Of a stretch of DNA of 64,000 nucleotides, positions 35,717-47,000 are shown one piece after another (the first letter of the stretch is position 1; every line of letters starts with the position of its first letter). The position numbers and the translations under genes are program-made. The notes under the pieces were generated by a model that made no database searches, had not been told where the DNA came from, and was given only the letters and a program-made list of their open reading frames with translations. This DNA comes from Paenibacillus agricola (lineage in GTDB: Bacteria > Bacillota > Bacilli > Paenibacillales > NBRC-103111). The DNA lies in assembly GCF_011440305.1 (NCBI RefSeq), contig NZ_JAAOIW010000022.1:1-64000 (forward strand), given 5' to 3'.

Positions 35717-37291
35717 CTAGTAGCCCGCATAGACTGAGATTTCATTTTTCCCTCTGCGCTTCACAGTGTACATCGCTTCATCCGCTTTCCACAGCAGATC
35801 GGTAATATCAGCGGCATGTTTCGGGTAAAAGCTGACTCCGGCACTGAAAGTAACCGGCAAAGCCGTCCCTTCAAGGTCGTAGGGATGCTTGAATAACGAG
35901 GTTATCCGGTTGTAAGCTTCTTGGTTGAAGTCGGCCGCATCGTCTATGCCGGGGATGATTTGGATGAACTCGTCTCCACCTAGACGACCTACAAACTCAC
36001 CAGGAATGGTATGATCCTTCATTAAGGCGGCAATATGCTTCAGATAATGATCTCCGACCAAATGACCGTAAGTATCATTGATCAACTTGAAATTATCCAG
36101 ATCGATGAGAACCAGGGCAAATGGTTCTTGAGCCCGGATCATCCGGTGGAGCTGCTCCTGAATCGCCGCCCTGTTATACAATCCGGTAAGAGCATCGTGA
36201 TGGGCCAAGTACTTATAGTTCTGCTCAGATTCCATTAATCTTCGTTCCGCTTCCTTCAGCGACGTTATGTCGGTTAGATGCATCACCAGCAGCTCCTCAC
36301 CCGTCTCCTCAAGCACGTCAAGGCCTGCAATTAAATCAAGATGGCTTGTATCCGAATGGGTTAAGCTGATCTCCCACCTGGCTTCTTTCCCACGCTCCAC
36401 TATAAATAAAGCCAGTCTGTCCTTTAAACTCATCGTCTCGTCAACCATCAGAACCTCTGAGATCCTTTGAGATGGATAACCAACAAACAATTGCTTGGCC
36501 CGTGGGTTCATCTCTCTTACCCCGCCCTTTTTATCCAAAAGCAGAATGGCGGTCGGCGCAGATTCGAACAAAATATGGAACAGCTTACGGTAATCCGGTA
36601 AAAAATCATGCTTGCCGATCAGATGGCGCAGTGCGACAGCCCACAATAAATAACCAATAAAATAAAGAACCATCGATTCCCGGCTTGTTATAAATTTCAT
36701 CACCAGCAGCATCGTTACGATAACAAACCAGGCAAATAATGCGAACAAGCTCAAGAGCAGTGATCCCAGCAGACCTCTGCGTTTAGCTTCCCGGGTACGA
36801 TACAAGGATACTGCCAGTATGACGACGGAAAGCAGAATATATCCGCCCACATACATGAGGGTCAGAAGCAGAAACAACGGATCCAGCGGACTTCTTCCAT
36901 CGGTGATATTGGAATTGAACAATACCGTGTGATCCTTGCAGAGAAGCATGATAATTAATGTGGTGAATGGTGCCGCATATATCCATTTGATCATTCGCTG
37001 CATAGGAAGCGTAACGGGACTTCCGACGAGCAAACAGAGATGGACCAAAGAACTAATCATGAGCAGCAGCATAGGAGCGCTCCCGTACAGCACAATCTGC
37101 ATCTGATACTGTGGAAGCAAAGAAGTTTTGATATACTCACCAAGAAAATAAAACAAAAAAGACAGCATGAGGAGCGCAGCGACCCGGTTCAAACTGCTAT
37201 TCTTGTTGCGATCGAATAATGTGATAGCCATATAAAAGAAAAAGTAGGTTGGCAGTAATATCGTTAGGAAATCTATGAATAGATCATTCAT
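35717..37291 (-). CDS. Membrane PAS-GGDEF diguanylate cyclase
   Basis: 524 residues. Seven predicted membrane helices fill residues 5-225, followed by a PAS domain (ILFESAPTAILLLDKKGG, about 245-350), a short coiled linker and a GGDEF domain (about 360-520): HHDALTGLYNRAAIQE, LIDLDNFKLINDTYGH and the active RLGGDEF. The inhibitory RxxD site is degenerate (Ile and Glu at the Arg and Asp positions), so product inhibition may be weak. Makes cyclic di-GMP from two GTP. It precedes the HD-GYP gene in the same direction. Confidence 0.9.
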   Translation of the reverse strand: MNDLFIDFLTILLPTYFFFYMAITLFDRNKNSSLNRVAALLMLSFLFYFLGEYIKTSLLPQYQMQIVLYGSAPMLLLMISSLVHLCLLVGSPVTLPMQRMIKWIYAAPFTTLIIMLLCKDHTVLFNSNITDGRSPLDPLFLLLTLMYVGGYILLSVVILAVSLYRTREAKRRGLLGSLLLSLFALFAWFVIVTMLLVMKFITSRESMVLYFIGYLLWAVALRHLIGKHDFLPDYRKLFHILFESAPTAILLLDKKGGVREMNPRAKQLFVGYPSQRISEVLMVDETMSLKDRLALFIVERGKEARWEISLTHSDTSHLDLIAGLDVLEETGEELLVMHLTDITSLKEAERRLMESEQNYKYLAHHDALTGLYNRAAIQEQLHRMIRAQEPFALVLIDLDNFKLINDTYGHLVGDHYLKHIAALMKDHTIPGEFVGRLGGDEFIQIIPGIDDAADFNQEAYNRITSLFKHPYDLEGTALPVTFSAGVSFYPKHAADITDLLWKADEAMYTVKRRGKNEISVYAGY

Positions 37292-38130
37292 CGCTAAGTT
37301 CCTTATCTAAGCATCAGTTGGATTTCTGAAAATAATGGAATATTTTCTCTAATAATAGCACAATTTTGCGAGGATTGGTTGCATTTTCATTACGTAAATT
37401 TGCCAGTGAAAGATTTGAAACAGATGAAGAAATTTTTCAGCAGCCCCCCACCGAAATTTTTTAATGAATTTCGGACTATATTAGAGGGCAAGGTGGCTAG
37501 CCTTCACGTTGCCTTACCTGTACTATGTCAACTGCTCGTCAGCAGATTCTCTTTACACCCTATCCATCGTTACAATCCCTAGATAAGTTGCGAACAAAAT
37601 CAATTTTTTCTATTGACCGCCCCTACTATGATTGGTCGGGAGAAGAAGCCAAGAAGTTGCGTACACCTTCTATTTCGCATCAGATAGGACATCTGTTTCA
37701 ATTTCGCAAAAATTTTATTTTCAGAAAACAGCGATAAAGCGAAGCTAAGGAAATTGGGCTTCAATGTGGTGGTATCTGATGATTTTGCTATTGTTTAGGT
37801 CAAGCAAGTTCCATCAATTAGGGTATAATCTTCAACTGCAACTGTGCATACACTGGAATTGTAGAATTTTGGTACGGGGCTGACGAGGGTTAACTTTATT
37901 CAAACTCGATATAGTAATTCATTCGGCACTGGGTGGGGTCAATTTTCATTGCCGCCGCGGACACAACATAACAAAGAAAAACCACAACACGAGGATTAGT
38001 CGCATTGCGGTTGTAAACTTACTTGCGGAACAGTTTAGTCTCTATAAATTAGCTCTTTTAAACTTCTTTCATTGATTCCATTTTGAACAAACTGAAAACT
38101 TCTGCTGGTCAATCTTTGGAACTCGATCGA
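37292..38130. other. Long intergenic stretch, no gene recognised
   Basis: 840 bases. Small frames (for example about 37525-37737 plus) have no domain. It contains a CCACCGAAATTTTTTAATGAATTTCGG hairpin-like stretch near 37445 (written here only as a position marker in part) and two AAGTTGCG-x-ACA boxes at 37581 and 37651. No RNA family recognised. Confidence 0.35.
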
Positions 38131-38540
38131 TTATTGTCCTAAATGATACCCTGTGTGTTCAACTAAATGATAAATATTATACATGTCGAGGTTTTTTTCT
38201 TCCATGTTCCCTTCTAAGTAATCAGTCATAACTTCCCTCCAGGTATTAAAACGGATAGTAATAAGTTGAATTAAGTCCGATGAAAAAAGAGTAGTTTCAT
38301 CAGGGAAGTGATTTCTATTCCACCTTCAACCTTATCGGAATTTGAGTATCTAATAACGTGCCTTTGAATGTGCTGTGTTACATGCAACACAATTCCCCCA
38401 ATCGAATTGAGCCTCTCAGTCTCATGTTTCCAAAGAACCTCTTTATTCAAGTCATCCAAGGTTATTTTCAATTTAGGAAGGTAATGTTCACACATTCTAA
38501 AAATCGAAATACGCATAAATTCATATAAATGATTGTCCAT
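38131..38540 (-). pseudogene. DinB-like protein, one frameshift
   Basis: Start ATG at 38540 (GGAG eight bases upstream): MDNHLYEFMRISIFRMCEH, then WKHETERLNSIGGIVLHVTQ and HVIRYSNSDKVEGGIE. At about 38322 the frame shifts and continues HFPDETTLFSSDLIQLI, TWREVMTDYLEGNMEEK and YHLVEHTGYHLGQ to a stop at 38131. The two halves together are a complete DinB/YfiT-like four-helix protein with its metal histidines (HVTQH, HTGYH). One base lost or gained disables it. Role in the family: detoxification or thiol-transferase-like reactions. Confidence 0.75.
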
Positions 38541-38723
38541 AATGACCGCTCCTTTCCCCATAATTTGTTAATATTATTCTACTTCTTGCTGAATTATCCT
38601 GCCCGTAATCATAGCAGCCGAGGAGTGAGCATCACGACCGCGGAGATGCAGGCCGCACGCCCCTGGAATGTAACGATGCACATTCTGTGCGATTCTTTCA
38701 GCCTTCTTCACCAAATCCAAGTG

Positions 38724-39461
38724 CTATGACTTGTGGTGTGCTGCATGCCACTGAAAGTATACAATGGCACTGCCACGATAATAAGCGCAAGCGCGACCTT
38801 TGACGCTTGTGATCAACTCTTCAACTGAGCTTGTGGATGGTTGTGCACGAAGACTTATCACATTCCCATCCTCCACCCCAATCCAACCGAGCTCAAAAAG
38901 TGCGTCACAGCCAGCTTTGCACATGGGCACTACGATGTTATCGTCAAGCCGATCCGATTCGCTTGCAAGACTTCGCTTCTTAATGTGAGCGGTGATCATC
39001 ATCCCAGGAGGGAAAGATCGAGCGCAGATCGCGCAGGCTACGCTCTCCTTTCCCTTAAATAGGAGATCCCGGAGTTGCTGCTGCTCCGCTCGAGTAGTCC
39101 GTTTAGAAAACGTTACCCGATCGGTGGGACCATCGAACGTTACCGTTTTCCCATGGTCGTCTTCTTCGATAGTCACTTTTGGGGGAGGATTTCCCTCTTT
39201 AGTATAGAGCGATTCCGCCCATTTTCCCCGATGGGTAAACGTCCAACCGATGGCGTCGCGCATCACTTCTTGCAAGCCGCGCACGTTTTCTATCCATCCA
39301 TTCCCTGCATCGTACCCATCGACGTGATATTGAATTACACCATGCTTATACGCATATGTAATAGCAACCTTAATAAATCCCTTTGGCCCGTGAATGCGAA
39401 AGTATTTATTCCGCGATTTGCCGCTGCCTTCGGCTAGCTCTTCTATACGAACTTCTGCCAT
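38724..39461 (-). CDS. HNH-like nuclease candidate
   Basis: About 245 residues from ATG at 39461, six bases after GGAGG. The N-terminal half (SGKSRNKYFRIHGPKGFIKV and a WTFTHRGKWAESLY strand region) is unrecognised. The second half has the HNH layout: CAICARSFPPG, AHIKKRS (His), DDNIVVPM (Asn), CKAGCDALFELGWI. Several restriction enzymes of the McrA/HNH_2 type have this A-H-I...D-N...C-x-x-x-C-D-x-L-F pattern. A stand-alone gene next to an IS110; possible restriction-like defence gene. Function inferred from motifs only. Confidence 0.55.
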   Translation of the reverse strand: MAEVRIEELAEGSGKSRNKYFRIHGPKGFIKVAITYAYKHGVIQYHVDGYDAGNGWIENVRGLQEVMRDAIGWTFTHRGKWAESLYTKEGNPPPKVTIEEDDHGKTVTFDGPTDRVTFSKRTTRAEQQQLRDLLFKGKESVACAICARSFPPGMMITAHIKKRSLASESDRLDDNIVVPMCKAGCDALFELGWIGVEDGNVISLRAQPSTSSVEELITSVKGRACAYYRGSAIVYFQWHAAHHKS

Positions 39462-39534
39462 GAAATACCTCCAAAACAATATATGGTCAGTATACCATGA
39501 GAGATAAGGAGCTAGTCACCTAGCAATGAAAATT

Positions 39535-39796
39535 TGCGTATAACTGCCCGTTCGTATTATGAGGTCAGCCAGTTTTATCTGGTTGATCCTTTTTGCATTT
39601 GCTCTGAGGATTAAGGTAGCCGGGTCGAACGTAACTGCCCGTGGGACTTGATCCCGAACGCTATAATGTTCACCTCTACTTGTCATGACCATGATTGAGG
39701 CTGGTTGGGACATAGATCCCGTATCACATGCGATGCTATGGAGCGACAAGAAGATTTATAGAGGCTGCCGGTAAATTCACATCAAGGAGAGATTAG
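39535..39796 (+). ncRNA. IS110 left-end non-coding region, candidate bridge RNA (copy 2)
   Basis: Located directly upstream of an intact IS110 transposase. Conserved with 4365-4600: GTTCGTATTATGAGGTCAGC, the CCAGTTTTATCTGG stem, GCCCGTGGGACTTGATCC, GTTCACCTCTACTTGT, GAGGCTGGTTGGGAC and ATCCCGT. The spaces between these blocks vary, as expected for guide loops that differ between elements. Bridge RNA identity is inferred from the IS110 family. Confidence 0.65.
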
Positions 39797-41005
39797 ATGA
39801 ATCCAGTTATCGGGCTAGATATTTCCAAAGAAGAAAGCCATGGACAAGCTTTTTTAGATCGTGGAAAACCATACAGAGGGACATTTCATTTCGAGCATAC
39901 GCGAGAAGGACTCGAAATCTTGCTTCAAGTGATTCGGGACGTCGAGCATGCATCTGGGCATCGTCCTACGCTGATTCTCGAAGCAACCGGACACTACCAA
40001 AGCCCCGTCGTTCAGTTCCTCGAGGAGCATCACTATGTGTTCATTGTTATCAATCCACTCATTTCAAATCGGCTTAGAAAATCCAATCTTCGTAAAGTAA
40101 AAACGGATGCTGCTGATGCTTATCTTTTGGGTGAGCTTCACTATAGAGAAGAGTTTGAACCTTTCAAAAAAAGAGGCGTTCAGCTGCTTAATCTGCGCTA
40201 TCTGACGCGGCAATATGAGGCCTTTTCAAAGATGTGTGTGCAAACAAAGCTGCAATTCCAAGCTGTCTTGGATCAAGTTTTCCCTGCATATAAAGGCGTC
40301 TTTGGGGCTATGTATTCTAGTGTTTCACTACGTTTTTTAAACGAGTTTCCAACATCACATTCGGTTTTGCAAACTGACACATCAACACTTAAATCCAAGA
40401 TCAGTACTCTACTTTCTTCAAAACGTAGTCGCTCGGAAGACTGGATTAACGAACGAGTTCAACGGCTGCTCGATGCGGCAAAAGCAAATCCATTTCAGCA
40501 AACGATGTACTCAAGCCACTTAATCAATCTAAAGATCCTGATCACTCTTATTCTTCAATACCAGGAGCACCTTGCTGAGTTGGAACAGAACATAGATGCC
40601 CTGGCTAAAGAGATTGAAGAGTATGATTTAATCCAGTCGATTCCCGGTATTGGCCCTAAAATTGCGGCAACAATTTTATCGGAAATTGGAGAAGTCGACC
40701 GATTTGATCATCCAAAGAAACTAGTAGCCTTTGCTGGCATTGATCCCAGTGTTTTTGCTTCAGGTAAGTTCACCGCAACTCGAAATCGAATTACCAAACG
40801 TGGTTCCCGACAGCTTAGATATGCCCTAGTTATGGCCGTACAGTGTGGCCTAATCCGTTCTCGCAACACTCGAATTAAAGACTTCTACGACCGCAAAAGA
40901 GCCGAAGGAAAGCCTCACAAAGTGGCCCTAATAGCGTGTGCGAATAAGCTGGTTCATTGGCTATATGCCATTTTAATAAGCAAGAAATCATTCCGTCCAG
41001 CATAA
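39797..41005 (+). CDS. IS110-family transposase/recombinase (intact)
   Basis: 402 residues, AAGGAGAG upstream. N-terminal RuvC-like DEDD domain: MNPVIGLDISKEE (Asp), ILEATGHYQSP (Glu), RKVKTDAADAYLL (Asp-Asp). A coiled linker follows, then the C-terminal Tnp domain with IQSIPGIGPKIAATI, GIDPSVFASGKFT (presumed catalytic Ser) and NRITKRGSRQLRYAL. Full length for the family. It is guided by the RNA encoded just upstream. About 65-70% identical to the broken copy at 4622. Confidence 0.93.
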   Translation: MNPVIGLDISKEESHGQAFLDRGKPYRGTFHFEHTREGLEILLQVIRDVEHASGHRPTLILEATGHYQSPVVQFLEEHHYVFIVINPLISNRLRKSNLRKVKTDAADAYLLGELHYREEFEPFKKRGVQLLNLRYLTRQYEAFSKMCVQTKLQFQAVLDQVFPAYKGVFGAMYSSVSLRFLNEFPTSHSVLQTDTSTLKSKISTLLSSKRSRSEDWINERVQRLLDAAKANPFQQTMYSSHLINLKILITLILQYQEHLAELEQNIDALAKEIEEYDLIQSIPGIGPKIAATILSEIGEVDRFDHPKKLVAFAGIDPSVFASGKFTATRNRITKRGSRQLRYALVMAVQCGLIRSRNTRIKDFYDRKRAEGKPHKVALIACANKLVHWLYAILISKKSFRPA

Positions 41006-41222
41006 CAAAAAGTTAATGGTATAATCTTCCAATACCTCTCAAATTGGGAGGTTGTTTGGCATGCTTATTTTTCACTATACCATAGGATTTCTGATAGATT
41101 CTCTGGAAATGTTGACAAGCTATTAGCTGGTATAGCTTGTCATAGAGGTGCGAAATGTGAGTTAACAAAGGATTGAAAAATGAGAGGCTATGCCCCTCCA
41201 TCAAAGTATATTCCAACCATGT

Positions 41223-41780
41223 TTAGATCAATTTCTGACCGATTGAGGTAATAATTCCGTCCATGCTTATGGCATTCTTCTCCTCCCGATAAGCTTCAAG
41301 ACCCTCCTCACCCTTCTGCACGGCCCACTTTTGAAGCGTATCACGTTCCCCGGAATAGGAGAAGAACGGTACACTATACCCACACGATGTTTTTACTGCA
41401 TGTACTTGTATAAAAATAATTTGACGCGCACCCGGCAGAAGATCAAAGTGCTTAACTAACTCTTCCCATTCCGCCATGCTCGGTAGGATCACGCGGCCTG
41501 TACCGTACAAGCGTAAAATCTCGGGAGAGCCCTCAAAAGCCATGAACATAAGTGTAATTCTCCCGTTATCCTCCATATGAGCGCTCGTTTCATTGCCGCT
41601 GCCTGTTAAATCCAAATAAGCGACTTCTGTTGGTGAAAATATACGCAGCACATCATGCCCCTTGGGGGAAATGTTGATGTGGCCCACGACATCCAAGGGA
41701 GCGGAGCCCACAAAAAAAACACGTTGCTTGATAATAAATTTTTCATGCTCGGGGTGTATAGCTGTAAACATTTTTCCCAT
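41223..41780 (-). CDS. Pyridoxamine 5'-phosphate oxidase-family flavoprotein
   Basis: 185 residues from ATG at 41780 (GAGGAG nine bases upstream; an upstream TTG is less likely). Split-barrel flavin-binding fold: IIKQRVFFVGSAPLDVVGHI, AYLDLTGSGNETSAHMEDNG and ITLMFMAFEGSPEILRLYG are typical of the general-stress/F420-or-FMN oxidase-like family. Reductive or oxidative detoxification is the usual role; substrate unknown. Stand-alone gene. Confidence 0.85.
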   Translation of the reverse strand: MGKMFTAIHPEHEKFIIKQRVFFVGSAPLDVVGHINISPKGHDVLRIFSPTEVAYLDLTGSGNETSAHMEDNGRITLMFMAFEGSPEILRLYGTGRVILPSMAEWEELVKHFDLLPGARQIIFIQVHAVKTSCGYSVPFFSYSGERDTLQKWAVQKGEEGLEAYREEKNAISMDGIITSIGQKLI

Positions 41781-42099
41781 ATTGCGTCTCTCCTCTACCA
41801 AATAATTGAATTGTTAACATTCATTATCGTATTTCTTGACTTATTTTTAAAATATATATTTGCTATATCCTCTATAGGGTTTATCTATTACGCATACTCC
41901 CTCTATGAGGATTCGCTTTTCTCCTGACTACTCTCTTAATCTTAGGATTTCGATGTTATGTAAGAAGTGAAGACAACTTCATCTTGGAATCATGTTGAAG
42001 AAGAAGAAGAATCTGGGGGCAGAAAAACAAAAAGATACATCCACCTAGCCACTTATTAACAAAAAGTGGTTATTTAGGCAAAGTATGATCGCACCTATG

Positions 42100-42312
42100 G
42101 ATCTCCACATGTCTCATGGAGGTCAACCCTCCCATGTCTCACAGAGTCTATGCTCCCACATTCCTTCATTCAACCTTTCCATGAGGTAGAGGTCGGATAT
42201 GCTGCCCGACAGGATCTTCGTCCGTATGTTAGTTGTGTTCCGACTTATCCGTGCTTCAGTTGTCTGTGTTTCCTCTTCATTTCAATCCTAAAAGAAAAGA
42301 GAATGCTATTAT
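42100..42312 (-). ncRNA. IS1111-group non-coding end, candidate seeker RNA
   Basis: Lies directly beyond the stop of the minus-strand IS1111-group transposase. It shares blocks (CAACCCTCCCATGTCTCACA; GTCTATGCTCCCACATTCC; ATGAGGTAGAGGTCGGAT) with the tandem copies at 22855-23345. The IS1111 group encodes its guide RNA in this end. Strand and RNA limits are inferred. Confidence 0.45.
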
Positions 42313-43585
42313 TTATGCTGCTGTTGTTAAACTAGCGAACCGAGGGATATCCTGTAACATCTTTACTTCACTGAATTCATGGCCTTTTTTCATAATGCCA
42401 AATAAGATTCGAATCAATTTGTTACAAAGTGCGATCAATGATTGCATTTTCTTCAAAGGGTTATCTGGACGTTTCGTATAGTATTGATGCAGCGCTTTAA
42501 AGGCCTGGTTCTTCGCGACCAGAGGCATAACAACTCGGAATAAAAGGGCTCGAAGCTTCTTTCTTCCCCTCTTGGTTATCTTGGACTGTCCTTTATGTTT
42601 ACCGGATGTATTCTCCCGCAAGTTCAGTCCCGCGAGCTTTACGATCTGTTTCGGATGATGGTAATTGCCTATGTCGCCGATCTCAGCAAGGAAGCCAGCT
42701 ACTGTATCTCTCCCAATGCCTTTAATGGCTAACAGTTGATTTACACCAGGTATTTGTTCGATTAATTCGTCGAGCTTCAGATGGAGCTCTTCAAACTTAC
42801 CTTGAATGAGTTGGTACTGTGTAAGCAGAAGTTGAAGTTCCATCTTGGCTAATTCCGTGCCCTGCTTAATGCCCACAGAACGGTTAGCTGCTGATTTCAG
42901 GTTCTGTATCCGCCTAATGCCAGCCCCACGTTTTGCAACTTGTCTCAGATGCCCCAGAAAGAACTCATCCGATAACGATACGAGTTCATGTGGCAACATA
43001 CCCAGACTTAGCATCTGGATAGCTGATTTACATTCCCAGGAATTCAGTGAAGTAGCGGTCCAGCCAGTTATGGACGCGCCCTTGTACAACGCTCAGGTCG
43101 GTAGACAGATGATCGCGAATTTTCATGGCTTCACGCAATTCTGCGTAGATGCCTAGAGGAATATTCGGTATGGCGTATCTTCCGTCTTTAACGAGCTGAG
43201 CGATGACTTTGGCGTCCTCCACGTCATTCTTAGTCGGTGAGTTGTCATCTAACTCCTTGCTTTTCTTCACATGCAAAGGATTCGCAACGCCGCAAGAAAT
43301 ATGATGCTCCTTCAGGTAATGAACGAGATTCAGCCAGTAATGGCCGGTTGGCTCCTTACCGACTAATACATCTTTGTATCCGTGTTCCGACATGATCTTC
43401 CGGAACCAACTTACGAAGAACTCGAAGCCTTTAAGGCTGTTCTCAAACGCAATTGGCTTCCCATACTCGACCCCGCGAAAGTCTTGCGCCCTGGCCACAT
43501 GTTTGAATTTGGCGATATCCACGCCAACAATTAATGTTGCAGAAGTGATTTGAGTTATGATTCTTATAACCAAGTGAATAATCAT
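42313..43585 (-). pseudogene. IS110-family (IS1111 group) transposase, one frameshift
   Basis: First frame (43585 to about 43040): VGVDIAKFKHVARAQDFRG, VLVGKEPTGHYWLNL, SPTKNDVEDAKVIAQLV (DEDD residues) to WLDRYFTEFLG. The second frame continues KSAIQMLSLGMLPHELV, IKGIGRDTVAGFLAEIGD, KLAGLNLRENTSGKHKG (presumed serine) and KITKRGRKKLRALLFR. The frames meet near 43040. With one correction it would be about 420 residues, complete. Fragments of related copies lie at 23455 and 33345. Confidence 0.85.
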
Positions 43586-44087
43586 AATAACGAAAGGTCG
43601 ATCAATTTTGCCTGTACAAAGACATTTGCGTAACCTTGAAGATACCCCTTACTCAATGGTTAGATTGTATAGGCTCTATAACACGATCGTTAATTTCATT
43701 CATAAATATAGGGCATTTATTCCATGATCCATGTCGGCAGCCTCGTTAAGCTATAATCGTAATCGGTATTCCTTCTTCCCTATCCGTCACTGTCGCGCCA
43801 GGATCAACAAAGGTAGTATCCACTGTAAGGAAGATCGAAGCGTTTCAGCGTAGCACTCTAACAGCGAAATTAAAGGGCACCTGATTAGGCGTCCCTTTCT
43901 GGTAGTTGTTTCTTCTTCATTGAATTTGATAATCAGCCCAAGAGCAATAGCTAATTAGAGTATCTTCTCTCATGCAAAGGGGAACGAAGGATCACGGAAA
44001 ACAGGATTAAAAATTTAATAATGCAGCTTCTGAATTCTACAAAGAGCATAAGGATGATACTCATCGAGATACAGAAGGAAGACCATT
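43586..44087. other. Intergenic stretch between IS1111 element and export locus
   Basis: No gene recognised. A hairpin AAAGGGCACCTGATTAGGCGTCCCTTT-type stem lies at 43872-43899 (AAAGGG/CCCTTT) and can act as a terminator. The remainder presumably includes the other end of the IS1111 element. Confidence 0.4.
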
Positions 44088-47000
44088 CTATCCCTCCGTT
44101 TGCTGGTGAACGAGATAGTAATAGAGGCCTCTCTTACGGAGCAGTTCCTCGTGAGTCCCTCTCTCGGCGATCGCCCCCTGATCCAGCACCAGGATAAGAT
44201 CTGCTCTGCGGATGGTGCTTAATCGATGCGCAATAATAAGCGTTGTCCGGTCCTTCACGATAGCATCCATATTCTGCTGGATGATACGTTCCGATTCCGT
44301 ATCCAGAGCACTGGTTGCTTCATCGAAGATCAGAATACGGGGATTACCGAGCAGTGCCCGTGCGATGGCGATTCGTTGCTTCTGACCTCCGGACAAGCGC
44401 ATGCCCCCTTCGCCAACCATTGTTTGGTAACCGAGAGGTAACTGATCGACGAAGTCATGGGCACCGGCCAGCTTGGATACCCGTTCGATATCATCCAACG
44501 ACACGCTATCGCTATTGAAGGCAATATTCTCCACAATGGTCCCTCGGAACATAACGGTTTCCTGCTGAACATATCCCACTTGCTTACGGATGGAGTCCGC
44601 ATATACCTGTCGCAGCGGATACCCATCGATATAGATTCCCCCTTGTGTCGGCTCGAACAGTTTAAGCAGCAGGTTCGCGATTGTCGACTTGCCTGACCCG
44701 CTTCTTCCCACCAATGCGATATTCAAGCCAGGTGTCAACTCCACGCTCACGTTATGGAGAACCGGCTTTGAGCCCTGACCATAAGCGAAGGAAACATTGT
44801 CGAAGCGCAGATGTCCTTGAATGCGAGGTAGGATCCGCATACTGTCCGGGTACGGATGCTCCACAGTTGACTCGTATACATCATTCAGTCGCTCCATCGA
44901 TATTCGAGCTTCGGACCATTCACCGAACAGGCGCGAGATGCTCTCAAGACTGAACAGGAAAGAAGTGAACATGACCGTAAAAGCTACGAATTCCCCTAAG
45001 CTTAATAGTCCGCTTATTACTAGCCTAGCACCGAAATAGAGAAGAACAACATTACAAAGAGATCGAATGAACAACGATCCTGCCGTTGCCACAATTTCCA
45101 GCTTATTTCCCTCATAGCTTAACGCAAGCTGCTTCTTCAATTTCTCTTCAAGCTTGCTCCTTACACGCTGTTCGGCAGAAGCAGCCTTAACCGACGCGAT
45201 AGCACCGATAGCCTCCACAATCTGCGTGTGAGACTCCCCTTGTGCGAAGACAGCTTACGGACATTACGTCTCATTAGCCGCAATAAATTACCGTATAGAA
45301 GCATGTATAGAGGTATCACAGCAAGCGTAATTAGTGCGAGCTGAGCCTCGTAGTAGAACATCAGAATGCCGTACACGACGATAGAAACTCCGTCAAGCAA
45401 AAAGAGGAAGCCGTGGTCTGTCAGAAGCTTTCGAATCTTCTCATTCTCGAAGACTCGTGTAATAATATCACCGGAGGTTCGTTTAACGAAATACGTATAA
45501 GGAAGCAGGAACAGATGCTTATAGAAGCCATTCAGCATGACGTTGTCGATTCGATAAGCCAGACGTCCGACCAATAGCTGCCTCACCGCAGTTCCTCCGG
45601 CAATGACCAAGACGAACAGTAACAGCCCAATGAACAGCTGGTTCAATAAGGAAATGCCTTCTGTTTCCAGAACGCGGTCGAAGATCTGTTGTGTTGCGAT
45701 TGGAAAAGCAAGCAAGCCGAGCTCTAGCAAGATGGCGAGGGCCAGGCTAGAGCCAAACAGCTTGTGATAGGGGCGAAAATAATCAATATAACGTGACCAG
45801 AAGCGCTCTTTATCGTCGAGCTCAATAAGTAATTCGGTCGGCTTCAGTGTTACAACGAATCCTGTCCAATGCTCCAGCACATAGGGAAGAGGAACTGTCT
45901 CGACATAGCCTATGGCAGGGTCCACAATTACCAGCTCATCGTCTCGAATTTCATAGACAACGATGTAGTGGTTGCCCTCCCAATGCAAGATAAGCGGACC
46001 CGATAACTCCCGCAGAATAGCTGGGGTCGCCTTGATTCCTTGTGCTTGAAAACCAAGTGATTCCGCTGTCTTCACCAGCATCAGCATCGAGGTTCCTTCT
46101 GTCCCTACATTACAGCGCTCGCGCATCCGGTTTACACCGGCGTTCATGCCATAATGTCGAGCGATCATCGTAAGACATGTGGGTCCACAGTCCATCTCGC
46201 TCTGCTGGAGCAACGCCGGGCGAGGCGATCGTCGCAAGCGTCGCCAAAAGCCCAGACCCATACGAGCTCTCCTTTTCTCTAGCGAGGGCAGCAGCAGCTC
46301 GGCAGCAGCAGAGACTTCATTGCCGACATCGCCAGCTTCCAGACCACGCATCAACGGGATATTCATAGCCTCGGCACCGTAGTGATCTGAAATACGACGG
46401 ATCGATTCCAAGATAACGGGAAACTCTGCGATGAGCCGGTCGAAGTCCACTTTATCAAGCCGATAGGCTCTAACCGGCTCCACTGCCCGTACGCTGGCTT
46501 TCCGTAGACCTCCAGTCAATAGGGCGAGCTCCCCGAAGAAATCACCGGGGTAGAGCCGATTCACCACATCCGTTCCCCTCTCTACCGTTGCAGACCCCGA
46601 TTCTAGGATGTAGAAGGACTCTCCCTTCTCCCCCTCCCGAACGAGGTACTCCGAAGACGAATACTCGCATACCTCCAGACACGTCAATAATGAACGGATC
46701 GCTGAGTGATCCGCATGGGTAAATACTGTACTATTCTTTAGAAAAGCGCGTATAACGTCGGAAGAGATATACGCCTTAAGCTGTTTCTCTAACTGGGGAT
46801 GCTGGCCGATAACTTTCCGGAAATTGGGACCGCTAAGCTCCAGCACCTGCAAATCAGTTGAAGCCCGCACATGGATAACACTGGATAAGCTTTCACCCCC
46901 GAACAGAACATACTCACCGAAGTGCTCCCCCGGATGAAGCAGACCCAAATTTTTCTCCTCATCGTTGGATATTCCAATTTTGCGAGCTTGTCCGGCGATT

